Assembly: GCA_034409055.1 (NCBI GenBank)
Contig: DAOUMU010000277.1
Span: forward strand, 1-19,933
Length of the DNA stretch: 19,933 nucleotides
Source: DAOUMU01 sp034409055
Lineage (GTDB): Bacteria > Chloroflexota > Anaerolineae > 4572-78 > J111
Direction of reading: 5' to 3'
Under the pieces are notes generated by a model. That model saw nothing but the letters and a program-made list of their open reading frames with translations. It searched no databases and was not told where the DNA came from. Below are positions 6,679-14,083 of this stretch, piece by piece (the stretch's first letter is position 1; every line of letters starts with the position of its first letter). Position numbers and translations under genes: made by a program.

Positions 6679-7605
6679 TTAGTGCATCTCCGCCTCGCAG
6701 GTACCAATCCCACTGCGTAAGAAGTTGAACTGAACATTTGGATGATCGGCCAACAACGACATCGGCACTGCGGAGTCGGGAATCTTTTTGGCGATCATCA
6801 GCGTGGTCAGGCGCATGCCAAACGGGTTGTCGTGCATACCCGCATGCCAGATGGACACCTTTTCTGCCTGCCAGGTTTCTATCGGACCAACCGTCACCGC
6901 TTGATCGGGCACGTTCTGCACCACGCCGCCGCCCGAGGTGCGGGCGTTTTGGATCATGGTCATCGGGTGCAGATCGACGACCCGTGTGCCAAGCTGGCGA
7001 TAGACCTCTGGTGGGGGCGGATTGTCTACATACTCTCCCTCACGCCTGGGCGGATCGTTAAAGGCCCAATGTTTGACCTCACCCTGACCTCCCTGCATCA
7101 CAACGCAGCGAGCCCTACTCCAGCTTTCGATATACTCCGTCGGCTCGGCCTTTGGAAAATGAATGTTTTCTGCTGGCATCCGCAACTCTGGTCGAATACG
7201 GTTAAAGCAGAGTGCCATGTCTGCCTTAGCAAAGCTGAGCGGAAAGTCGATCCCCACTTCTTTGCCGTCCACGACCCATTCATCCATACCCCAAAAATGG
7301 GCGTGGCGCAGGTCAATTTCTAACTCGTTGACCAGCCGGGCCGCCAGGGGCAGTTGTTCGGTCGGTCCAATCGGTCCACAGATGCCGGCCGGTTGCTCCG
7401 CCGTGGCCTGGCGCCAGGCCGTAATGTATTCCAGTGCCTCAGCCAGGTAAAAATCCTCAATCGTATCGTAGAATTTTACGGTGAAGCCCGGCCGGCTCAA
7501 GCCCAATAGATCATCTGCGCTCAATCGAGCAGCATCATCCAGAATCTCTCGATCCAGGGTGGTGTAGTCCCACCACCCCGGGGCAATTTTACTGATGGGT
7601 CTCAT
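6679..7605 (-). CDS. Divergent NagB-fold protein
   Basis: 308-residue relative of glucosamine-6-phosphate deaminase, with an N-terminal extension of about 40 residues (WWDYTTLD region). Visible family marks are CGPIGPTEQ at 76-84 in the phosphate-loop position, WGMDEW at 105-110 (D108 matches catalytic D72) and GGQGEVKHWAFNDP at 172-185. Relative to E. coli NagB, D141 is Val177, H143 is kept (H179) and E148 is Asp184. Later segments HPMTMIQNART and WHAGMHDNPF are unusual. With the nucleophile position changed, a lyase, isomerase or lactonase role is as likely as deamination. A near-ideal AAGGAGGTG precedes the ATG. It is coupled to the UroD-like gene and lies downstream of the PIG-L deacetylase. 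Confidence 0.75.
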   Translation of the reverse strand: MRPISKIAPGWWDYTTLDREILDDAARLSADDLLGLSRPGFTVKFYDTIEDFYLAEALEYITAWRQATAEQPAGICGPIGPTEQLPLAARLVNELEIDLRHAHFWGMDEWVVDGKEVGIDFPLSFAKADMALCFNRIRPELRMPAENIHFPKAEPTEYIESWSRARCVVMQGGQGEVKHWAFNDPPRREGEYVDNPPPPEVYRQLGTRVVDLHPMTMIQNARTSGGGVVQNVPDQAVTVGPIETWQAEKVSIWHAGMHDNPFGMRLTTLMIAKKIPDSAVPMSLLADHPNVQFNFLRSGIGTCEAEMH

Positions 7606-7624
7606 ATTTTCACCTCCTTATTTA

Positions 7625-7771
7625 AATTATGTGTAACTGCCTACCCTCATGTCATTCCGAGGAGCGCAACGACGAGGAATCTCCGAGAACGAGGACAAAT
7701 TCAAGGCGAAATAGGAGATTCTTCACTCGCTGCGCTCGTTCAGAATGACATGGTGGGTAGTTACAATTATG
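7625..7771. mobile_element. MITE-like imperfect palindrome (about 147 bp)
   Basis: The left arm (7633-7656) and right arm (7742-7764) are near-perfect inverted copies: GTCATTC on the left pairs with GAATGAC on the right, and the complementarity extends outward through CTACCCTCAT/ATGGTGGGTAG to GTAAC/GTTAC. Inner segments (GGAATCTCC at 7676-7684 and GGAGATTC at 7714-7721) also pair, so the whole element could fold into one long hairpin. It has no coding capacity. The sequence resembles the GTCATTC...GAATGAC palindromes I recall from intergenic regions of many environmental bacteria. Confidence 0.7.
7626..7655 (-). promoter_or_regulatory. Possible promoter formed at the MITE edge
   Basis: On the minus strand, ATGACA (7650-7655, inside the element's arm) is 18 bp from CATAAT (7626-7631), each 5/6 to the sigma-70 consensus. 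The Shine-Dalgarno sequence and ATG of the NagB-like gene follow within about 25 nt. The match could be chance; only transcript mapping would tell. Confidence 0.3.
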
Positions 7772-7790
7772 TAGTGACGACTTTAGTCGT
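7771..7790. repeat. GTAG-led small hairpin
   Basis: GTAG is followed by the perfect stem ACGACT-TT-AGTCGT (7777-7790), adjacent to the MITE-like element. The layout resembles the other GTAG-headed hairpins in this window, but the stem sequence is unrelated. Confidence 0.45.
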
Positions 7791-7812
7791 TTTGGCTGCT
7801 AGTTCTTCCCAT

Positions 7813-7847
7813 TTCATCCTTCATCCCTCATCCTTCATCCTTCATTT
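7813..7847. repeat. TTCATCC heptamer tandem repeat, five units
   Basis: Five consecutive 7-bp units (TTCATCC, TTCATCC, CTCATCC, TTCATCC, TTCATTT) end 3 bp before the stop codon of the PIG-L-type gene. It is a simple tandem array with two variant units and could vary in copy number by slippage. Confidence 0.85.
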
Positions 7848-7850
7848 GTC

Positions 7851-8708
7851 TCATCCGATATCAGCAATGAAGTTATGATAGGGCCGATAGTCCAAGGCCG
7901 GACGCGCATCGAAATCCAGGTATAGTTCGAGATAACGTCCATCGAACTGGCGTCCCTGGCGGGCTGCGATGAGTCCTTCGATAATCTGGCCCTGCGAACG
8001 GAAAGCCCGGATAGCTTCTCTAACTCGTTCCTCGACTGAAGGCGTTGTGACAATAGCCCGGTTGGCGCGGAGCGTTACCGGTTCAGCATTTACCAAAGCG
8101 TCTTCTGGCGAAAAATCTCCCCAAACGGCGTACTGAATTGTCGAACGTATTGCCGGTGTCAGTCCCCAGTCGGCCAGGACCGGGTCGCCTACCTGTGGCC
8201 CATCGTAGGCACCAGCACGGTAGGTAGCTTCGTGGTCAATGTGTTCACGGTAGCCATTAGGGACTAGAATACGGGTTATGCGCCGGTCACGTAGCGCACG
8301 GAGGTGATACTCCATTGTGCCTGTCGCGTTCCAGGGCATTCGCCAGCCCAGGTTGGGCATCAGGCTGAAGTCGGGGTAATCGAAGCGTACGATATGGTCT
8401 TCGGGAATGTCAAGCACTGCGCACGAGGCTATCGTCTCCTGCTGGCGCGTGGCGACTATGGTCTCCTTCTCTTCTGGGAAGCTATAGCCGGCACATCCGT
8501 TGCAGAAAATGAATATGTAGACTTCTGCGCCATTTACTTGAGCGGCCTGCAGGATGTACCCTGCCCCCAAAGCCGCATCATCGTCGTGAGGCGAAAGCAC
8601 AGCGATCTGCTCGTCTCCAGGTCGCCAGTCAGGGAACAGTAGAGAAATATCTTCACTCCGTTTGCGCCGACGAAGGTCATAGTAAGTAAATTCCTTTGAG
8701 ACAGACAT
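7851..8708 (-). CDS. PIG-L/LmbE-family deacetylase
   Basis: Zinc-dependent N-deacetylase family (GlcNAc-PI de-N-acetylase, MshB, BshB), 285 residues, no signal peptide, so cytoplasmic. The metal and catalytic motif is SPHDDDAALG at 39-48 (family form HPDDE), with H41 and D44 as likely ligands and D43 as likely base. The third ligand is H159 in REHIDHEAT (154-162). ATRQQE at 86-91 also fits the family. In this locus the likely substrate is an N-acetylated sugar delivered by the importers, with later steps by the NagB-like proteins; this is inferred from neighbourhood. AAGGAG precedes the ATG. The gene is bounded on both sides by repeats, with copy B upstream and the heptamer array downstream. 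Confidence 0.88.
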   Translation of the reverse strand: MSVSKEFTYYDLRRRKRSEDISLLFPDWRPGDEQIAVLSPHDDDAALGAGYILQAAQVNGAEVYIFIFCNGCAGYSFPEEKETIVATRQQETIASCAVLDIPEDHIVRFDYPDFSLMPNLGWRMPWNATGTMEYHLRALRDRRITRILVPNGYREHIDHEATYRAGAYDGPQVGDPVLADWGLTPAIRSTIQYAVWGDFSPEDALVNAEPVTLRANRAIVTTPSVEERVREAIRAFRSQGQIIEGLIAARQGRQFDGRYLELYLDFDARPALDYRPYHNFIADIG

Positions 8709-8739
8709 CTTGCTGGCTCCTTTTCATTTACTTAATGAA

Positions 8740-8810
8740 GGTTAAAAAATTAATGGGGGTAGGCCGGGCATCCCCATGCCCGGCCATCTATTCCCCGATT
8801 ATTTTCTTAA
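8740..8810. repeat. 71-bp repeat copy B
   Basis: Same orientation as, and 69/71 identical to, the core of copy A (5446-5516). It keeps the GTA prefix, the perfect stem GGCCGGGCAT (8762-8771), the CCCC loop and ATGCCCGGCC (8776-8785), but lacks copy A's outer 13-bp arms. It fills most of the 114-bp gap between the 544-residue gene and the PIG-L-type gene. Confidence 0.88.
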
Positions 8811-8822
8811 GTTCCATATAGA

Positions 8823-10457
8823 TTAATCGTCTTCCATCTCCTCGAATTCAGAGACCAGGATCGGAGGAATCCACTCCTCGGGTGTTCGAGGATCGATATC
8901 AAAAGATGTCACCGAGGTGATTAGTGGCCTGACAAACCGTTGCTGTACCTGCTCAATGGGAGTAAATCGGTCTTTGTCCGTTGTGCCCAGGCGGCAAGGA
9001 TAAAATGCCATACGTTCATAGAAGGTGCTGCTTTCAGGGACACGTATAACTCGCTGAGGATTAGGGGTAGCAAAGGTGTAGATGAGCGGGCGAGCACAGT
9101 AGGCCCAGGGTCCCCAGTGCATATAAAAATACGGCTCCCAACGGGCCATGCCTTCGTGGCGGCGTATAGCTGACAGCTCCAGGTTGATGGCGGCCAACGC
9201 ACATGGCACGTCGCGATTGAAGAATGCCCACCAGGGCGTTTTGGCATCGATATCCAGGCCTCGGGTCGGGTGGCGAGGTCGTTCTTTGATGACAACGGTA
9301 CCTATATCACCGTCCGGCTTCTTCCAGGCAAATTCACGCACCACGTTGTGGTTGAGCACAATCTCGCCATTGCGCAAAGCTTGCACATCCAAATCCTTGA
9401 CGAGGTCGAGGGTCGAGGTCATCATAATATAGGGCTTATTTTTGTAGAAAGTGTAGGTGATGGAACACTCTACTTCGGGATAATCGACCATTGGCCCCCA
9501 CAATTTCACCATAAAAAAAATGGGGCCTGAAAGCGTAGTGTGGTTGGCAGGCGGGTCCCAGTCCGAAGCATGAATCCAGGTACGCGGTGGGGCGTAGACA
9601 CCAGGATTCCAGTGCAAAGCACCGTTGGTTTCCAGGTGATGGTCAAAAACCACATTCACTCCCTGCTTCAGGAGTATCTCGTCCAAAACGCCGCTCTTCG
9701 GATGTAACTTTACCTGGTAATGATTGTTATCTACCGTCAGCCCCAGCCCTTCGCCACCGATTACCAGGTCGGTAGCATAAGTTGGCTCAGGTGCATCGGG
9801 GCTGCCGTAAAATATGAGATAGACCTTGGCCGTGTGAGCCGGTACGTCAGCCAGAAAAGCTACCTCGAAGGTAGTGGTGGGTTGGCAATGCTCGTCTTCC
9901 CGTTTGTCCCAGGTGGAAACGCCGTAGACCTGGCAGGGTACCTCCTCAGGTTTACCGCTAACAGGGTCTATACCTACCACCCTAACTTCGCGTTGAGGGG
10001 CTGTCATTCGGTTGGCATAGACACCCAGGAGGAGATGTACCGGCTCCTCTGTGCGAGACAGACCCTCACTCTCTTGCAATACAGTTACACCGTAGTATTG
10101 CCAGTTGGTATCCCAATAGCCTCCCCAGTTCGGTGCTGTACTCTCGCTGACCAGGGTGGATCTTTCCCCCTGGTTATTCTCTAAATCAACCTCAATACGG
10201 TGCGACGAACCGTTGGTCCAATCCAGGCGCAGAACGAGTTCTCCTTGATGACCGGAACAAAAAGATTGTTTCCTGTCAAAACATCCAGCGTTGTACACCC
10301 AGAAATCTCGCACGCGATTTCCGTCAGCCCGTATCTGAGCCACCGTCAGGTCGCCTGATGTTTCGGGCTCCAGGTGAAGCCTCAGATGGTAGCAAGAATG
10401 TTCGGGATTGGGGAAACCATAGCGCACAACTTGCAGGTTAAGTTTCTCTGTCGTCAT
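8823..10457 (-). CDS. Uncharacterised 544-residue beta-rich protein
   Basis: I do not recognise this protein with confidence. It is Trp/Tyr-rich, without signal peptide or membrane segments, and appears almost wholly beta. Three parts can be seen: an N-terminal sandwich-like region (about 1-130), a middle region ending in PAHTAKVYLIFYG (about 140-220), and a C-terminal region (about 235-520) opening with DNNHYQVKLHPKSGVLDEI. That opening resembles the start of mutarotase-like domains in GH38 C-terminal regions and in some PL26/YetA-type polysaccharide lyases. The C-terminus is acidic. Possible roles are a cytoplasmic lyase or hydrolase on the imported oligosaccharide. It lies directly after importer 2 and before the PIG-L deacetylase. 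AAGGAG precedes the ATG by 8 nt. Existence as a gene is sure; function is not. Confidence 0.85.
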   Translation of the reverse strand: MTTEKLNLQVVRYGFPNPEHSCYHLRLHLEPETSGDLTVAQIRADGNRVRDFWVYNAGCFDRKQSFCSGHQGELVLRLDWTNGSSHRIEVDLENNQGERSTLVSESTAPNWGGYWDTNWQYYGVTVLQESEGLSRTEEPVHLLLGVYANRMTAPQREVRVVGIDPVSGKPEEVPCQVYGVSTWDKREDEHCQPTTTFEVAFLADVPAHTAKVYLIFYGSPDAPEPTYATDLVIGGEGLGLTVDNNHYQVKLHPKSGVLDEILLKQGVNVVFDHHLETNGALHWNPGVYAPPRTWIHASDWDPPANHTTLSGPIFFMVKLWGPMVDYPEVECSITYTFYKNKPYIMMTSTLDLVKDLDVQALRNGEIVLNHNVVREFAWKKPDGDIGTVVIKERPRHPTRGLDIDAKTPWWAFFNRDVPCALAAINLELSAIRRHEGMARWEPYFYMHWGPWAYCARPLIYTFATPNPQRVIRVPESSTFYERMAFYPCRLGTTDKDRFTPIEQVQQRFVRPLITSVTSFDIDPRTPEEWIPPILVSEFEEMEDD

Positions 10458-10545
10458 CGACTTATCTCCTTGTATAAAATAGATCTATAGTACTTGTGCA
10501 AGTATCCTGCATAATAGCCAAAACCGGCCTGCAGTTCAATCATTT

Positions 10546-11430
10546 TTAACGTGATGCGCCAGTGGCGAGACCTTTGACCATGTAACGCCAAACCGGCACA
10601 ACGAGAAGAAGCGTGGGGATCAGGCCCAGAATAAAGCCGGCGCTCAACAGGCTCCAGGTGATGTCCGGATTCCAGGAGACCGAACCGAGAATAACAGGTA
10701 TTGTGCGGGTTTTGATAGATGTGGTAATCAGTAACGCAAATAGAAATTCGCTGTAGGACAACATAAAGGCAAAGAGGCCGGTACCGATAAGACTGGGCAA
10801 GGCTAAGGGGATGGTCACTCGCCACAAAATATCAAAAGGACCGCAGCCGTCAATTTCGGCTGCTTCCTCAATTTCGCGGGGCACGCCCCGGAAGTAGAGA
10901 GTGAGAATAAGCACGGTGAAAGGGAGGGTCAACACAGAATAAATAGCAATCAAAGACCCATAGGAATCGAGCAGACCCAGCTTTTGAACAATTACATAGT
11001 ACGGCACAGCCAGGGCTACAGGGGGAATGAGACGGCTGAGGGTGATAAAAAAGAAGGTAACCCGGCGTCCGGTAAAATGCAGGCGGGCAAAGGCATAGGC
11101 AGCCAAACTTCCGGCGATGAGATTGATAATCATTACCCCTGTTGCTATCAGCAGGCTATTAAGAATAGTCCGTGGCACCATACGTATCTCTTGGGAGATC
11201 ATTGAACGCAATTGTCCCGACGTCAGGTGCGACTCGGGAATTTTACCGGTAAATATATATATATAGTTATCACTGGTGAAGCCCAACCCAAACCAGTCAG
11301 GCGGGAATCTCAGGACAGACTCCTCGGGGATAATGCTGGAAATGAAAAGCCACACAATTGGAAGTGTAATGAAAAGAGCCAGCAATACTGCACCAACATA
11401 AGTTGCAATTTTAACGCCTCGATTAGCCAT
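10546..11430 (-). CDS. ABC sugar transporter permease, MalG type (importer 2)
   Basis: Second channel subunit of importer 2, 294 residues, with six predicted helices and the EAA loop at about 188-208 (EEAAEIDGCG). It starts 3 bp after the MalF-type stop, so the two are coupled. An extended periplasmic segment of about 45 residues after the first helix (about 35-85) is longer than in the importer-1 partner and includes a short YIYIF stretch encoded by an AT repeat. Substrate is unknown. No ATPase gene is present. Confidence 0.93.
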   Translation of the reverse strand: MANRGVKIATYVGAVLLALFITLPIVWLFISSIIPEESVLRFPPDWFGLGFTSDNYIYIFTGKIPESHLTSGQLRSMISQEIRMVPRTILNSLLIATGVMIINLIAGSLAAYAFARLHFTGRRVTFFFITLSRLIPPVALAVPYYVIVQKLGLLDSYGSLIAIYSVLTLPFTVLILTLYFRGVPREIEEAAEIDGCGPFDILWRVTIPLALPSLIGTGLFAFMLSYSEFLFALLITTSIKTRTIPVILGSVSWNPDITWSLLSAGFILGLIPTLLLVVPVWRYMVKGLATGASR

Positions 11431-11433
11431 TGA

Positions 11434-12402
11434 TTATCCTTCCACAAGGGCATCTTTTGGCATTGCACGCAAGAGGCCAAAGATGAGAATGAGTGAAACC
11501 AGCGCAATAATTACCGCCAGGGCGGCCCCCCGGCCGAAACTCAGCATCTTGAATGTCTCGGCCCAGGTGAAATAACTGATAAGCGTGGTAGAGGTCCCTG
11601 GACCACCTCCCGTGAGACCGTAAGTAATGTCGAAGGCGGTTAAGGCCACCAAAATCTCATACAGAGCAACAATGACCAACATCGCCCGAATGTTGGGTAT
11701 GGTGATGTGTCTAAAACGTTGCCAAACACTCGCCCCATCAATAGCTGCCGCTTCGTACAGTTCTTCAGGGATGGCTTGCATTGCTGCTAGCGTCAGCACA
11801 GAGGCCATTGGAAACTGTGTCCAGACATGGGCAATAATTACTGTGATCATCGCCAGGGTGGGGGTAGTCAACCACTCAATGTAGCCTGAAATAATTCCCA
11901 GGCTGTAAAGCGTGGCGTTTAGTGCGCCCCAACTGTCGGCAAAGACCCCTTTCCAGATAACGCCACTAATGGCTGTTGGAATGGCCCAGGGAAGAAGGAG
12001 GACAGCGCGCAGAACGATGTCGCCCAAGAACTTTCGATTAAGCAGCGAGGCAACGACAATACCCAACACAACAATAGTGGGCACTGCAATCACGGCAAAG
12101 CCAAGCGTGTTCTTTACTGTGCTAACAAAGTAACTGGTGATAATTACCTGGCGATAATTCAAGAGACCAACAAATTTTGTTGGCATAATAGGAGAAAGGG
12201 TTTGAAAACTGCTCCACAGGGCGTAAATGTATGGATAGAAAGTGAAAAGACTAACCAGTAAAATGGTGGGCGTAATCATTATCAAGGCCGACCGGGTAGT
12301 ACTACTTCTCAAACCGGCACGGAGATGAGGCCCTGACGTCTGTCTGGTGAGGCTGGAGTTATTCTCCAGCTCTCGCTCTTCTTTAAGGTCTCTAATCTTC
12401 AT
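11434..12402 (-). CDS. ABC sugar transporter permease, MalF type (importer 2)
   Basis: First channel subunit of importer 2, 322 residues. A hydrophilic N-terminus of about 38 residues precedes six predicted helices. The EAA loop is at about 217-237 (EAAAIDGAS then ITIP). GGAG lies 9 nt before the ATG. It follows the binding-protein gene after a 105-bp gap containing a strong hairpin and precedes its MalG-type partner by 3 bp. The periplasmic loop TFYPYIYALWSSF and the FVGLLNYR segment are typical of MalF-like sugar permeases. Confidence 0.93.
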   Translation of the reverse strand: MKIRDLKEERELENNSSLTRQTSGPHLRAGLRSSTTRSALIMITPTILLVSLFTFYPYIYALWSSFQTLSPIMPTKFVGLLNYRQVIITSYFVSTVKNTLGFAVIAVPTIVVLGIVVASLLNRKFLGDIVLRAVLLLPWAIPTAISGVIWKGVFADSWGALNATLYSLGIISGYIEWLTTPTLAMITVIIAHVWTQFPMASVLTLAAMQAIPEELYEAAAIDGASVWQRFRHITIPNIRAMLVIVALYEILVALTAFDITYGLTGGGPGTSTTLISYFTWAETFKMLSFGRGAALAVIIALVSLILIFGLLRAMPKDALVEG

Positions 12403-12449
12403 AACTTAGTCTCCGAAGGGGCGAATACCCGGTTAATCTTCAATGGCGG

Positions 12450-12493
12450 GTACGTGGTGTGCGGGTCAATCTTACTTACCACACACCACGTAC
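12450..12493 (-). terminator. Hairpin after binding-protein gene 2 (mRNA stabiliser/attenuator)
   Basis: GTACGTGGTGTG (12450-12461) pairs perfectly with CACACCACGTAC (12482-12493) and extends by GG/CC after one mismatch, with a loop of about 14 nt. It lies 15 nt after the binding-protein stop. There is no T-run on the minus-strand 3' side, so it is more likely to protect the upstream binding-protein mRNA from 3' decay than to terminate alone. It mirrors the hairpin after binding-protein gene 1. Confidence 0.65.
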
Positions 12494-12507
12494 AGCAATT
12501 AGGAGAA

Positions 12508-13881
12508 TTAGAGTTGCGCCTTGAGTTCCTCAGCTTTATCCGCCGCAGCTTGCATCGCCTCGGCTACTGAAACTTCACCAGCGACGGCGCGTACCAACTG
12601 AATGCGCATAAACTCGGCCCAGATGCCGTACCACACTGTTTGGTTACGTCCCCGGGCCTTCGTTGCCTGTTCCTTAAGCATAGCGGGGTCGATCCACTGA
12701 GCAAAGGATTTTTGCACGTCAGGATCATCGTAGAGCGGCAACTGGCCGAAGCCCAACCCTTTCTCTACGGCCCAGCGCTTGGCAGATTTGTACTGGCCTT
12801 CGTTCTCGCCACCGAACCACTCGATGAACTTCCAGCAGGCATCCATCACCTCCTCGCCCCGGTCCACGGCCATTTGGGTCATCGTGTAGAATTTGGCGAA
12901 GCCGTAGGTTTCGTGGGTTTTGCCGGGCATAAGCGCGAGCTTGTACTGACCAGCCAGGGGTGAGGTGGCTTCGTTGTTCAGTTCGGCCAGGTTGTAGTTG
13001 TAAAGGACCGTAAAGATGTGCGACTCGGTGTTCATAGCTTTGACTACATCGGTCTCGTGGGGCAGAAGGGTAATAGTCCCGGCCTGGTATTGGTCGGTCA
13101 ACCATTGCAATTGCTGCCAGGCTTCGCTCTTCTCGTCGGTGAAGAGAACATTGAAATCTTCATCGAAAAGCTCTCCTCCCCGCCCGAAGACCATTGCCGT
13201 GAAATTCTCCAGCGTAGTGGGCATAGCCTGAGCAAACTCCAGGGCCATAGGCTTTTCCATGCCTTTGTCCTGCAAGAACTTCAACTGGTCAGCCAGCTCC
13301 TCCCAGGTCTCCGGTGCTTTATCAATACCCTTGTCCTTGAGCAGCTTCTCGTTGTACAGGAAGCTCGTGATATCTGCGTAGTAGGGCAAGCCATAGAGTT
13401 TGCCTTCGTAGGTCATGTCCTTCAAGGCATAACCGACAATCTTCGGCTTATATGCTGTCACTTCAGGGAAGTAATCTTCCAACGGCACCAACCAACCAGC
13501 CTTAGCCCACTCTAGCAACCAATCACCACCGCTGTAGGCGACGTCGGTGGGGGTTTTGGAGCTGAAGCGGTTGACCATAGTTTCATGGTAGGCCGTCCAC
13601 GAGTAGTCGGTTAATTCCACCTTGATATTGGGGTACTGTTCCTCGAACAGTCTAATATTATCCAAGACTGTTTCGACGCTGTAGCTCCAAACGACGAAAT
13701 CCAAGTTGATTGTAACAGGGGCAGCCGTGGCGGGGGGAGCAGATGTGTCCGTTGGTTCAGCGCCGGGGCCACAGCCTACCAGGCCACCCAAGCCCAGAGT
13801 CAAACCGGCACCAGCCATGCCTTTAAGAAAATTACGGCGATTAATACGACGAGCGAGTGGTGAATACTTCTTCGTACTCAT
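12508..13881 (-). CDS. Sugar ABC transporter substrate-binding lipoprotein, Tat-type signal (importer 2)
   Basis: Family 1 solute-binding protein, 457 residues. The N-terminus carries a twin-arginine motif, RRNFLKG at 15-21, then a Gly/Leu-rich h-region and the lipobox LVGC with Cys37. It is therefore probably exported folded by Tat and lipid-anchored. A short Thr/Ala/Pro linker follows. The mature part has the usual family features (EEQYPNIKVEL, GKLYGLPYYAD). A strong GAAGGAGGAAG precedes the ATG. It is the binding partner of the two permeases downstream. It shows only family-level similarity to the importer-1 binding protein, so the two systems probably take different sugars. Confidence 0.93.
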   Translation of the reverse strand: MSTKKYSPLARRINRRNFLKGMAGAGLTLGLGGLVGCGPGAEPTDTSAPPATAAPVTINLDFVVWSYSVETVLDNIRLFEEQYPNIKVELTDYSWTAYHETMVNRFSSKTPTDVAYSGGDWLLEWAKAGWLVPLEDYFPEVTAYKPKIVGYALKDMTYEGKLYGLPYYADITSFLYNEKLLKDKGIDKAPETWEELADQLKFLQDKGMEKPMALEFAQAMPTTLENFTAMVFGRGGELFDEDFNVLFTDEKSEAWQQLQWLTDQYQAGTITLLPHETDVVKAMNTESHIFTVLYNYNLAELNNEATSPLAGQYKLALMPGKTHETYGFAKFYTMTQMAVDRGEEVMDACWKFIEWFGGENEGQYKSAKRWAVEKGLGFGQLPLYDDPDVQKSFAQWIDPAMLKEQATKARGRNQTVWYGIWAEFMRIQLVRAVAGEVSVAEAMQAAADKAEELKAQL

Positions 13882-14083
13882 TTTCTTCCTCCTTCATCTT
13901 TCAGATTAGGATATTTAAATAACCAATTTTCAAACTCACAAATTTGAACTGTGCTTTCCACTTTTAAAAAATATCTATTCTCTCAACTATCAGGCATAGG
14001 CAAAACTCCTTTCGTCGAATAACAATGGGCTGGCTCAGAAAGAACCTGGTCGTATATATAAAATATATTGGTCTTCCCTGCTA
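13882..14083 (-). promoter_or_regulatory. Leader of the importer-2 operon
   Basis: AT-rich 202-bp gap. A weak promoter candidate on the minus strand is TTGTGA (13936-13941), 17 bp, TTAAAT (13913-13918), each 4/6 to consensus, about 25 nt before the coding start. An inverted repeat TTCAAA-N8-TTTGAA at 13929-13948 overlaps it and could be an operator. ATATAT-rich DNA lies at 14053-14069. None of this is conclusive. Confidence 0.3.

Noticed and set aside
6742..7323. 193-codon plus-strand frame
   Set aside because: It is antisense to the NagB-like gene, with no ribosome-binding support or recognisable domain.
7606..7850. CRISPR array
   Set aside because: The repeats here are a palindrome, one hairpin and a 7-bp tandem array, without regular spacers or cas genes.
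10491..10504. Palindrome TACTTG-TG-CAAGTA upstream of the 544-residue gene as a second ROK site
   Set aside because: The ends resemble the ROK palindrome (TACTT/AAGTA), but the spacing is 5 bp shorter, so the half-sites would be out of register.
11247..11262. AT dinucleotide run
   Set aside because: It lies inside the MalG-type gene and encodes a Tyr-Ile stretch; too short to treat as a separate repeat.
13983..13997. Four-codon leader frame (ATG CCT GAT AGT TGA) behind AAAGGAG, upstream of importer 2
   Set aside because: It is very short and has no attenuator structure after it; a chance Shine-Dalgarno match is likely.
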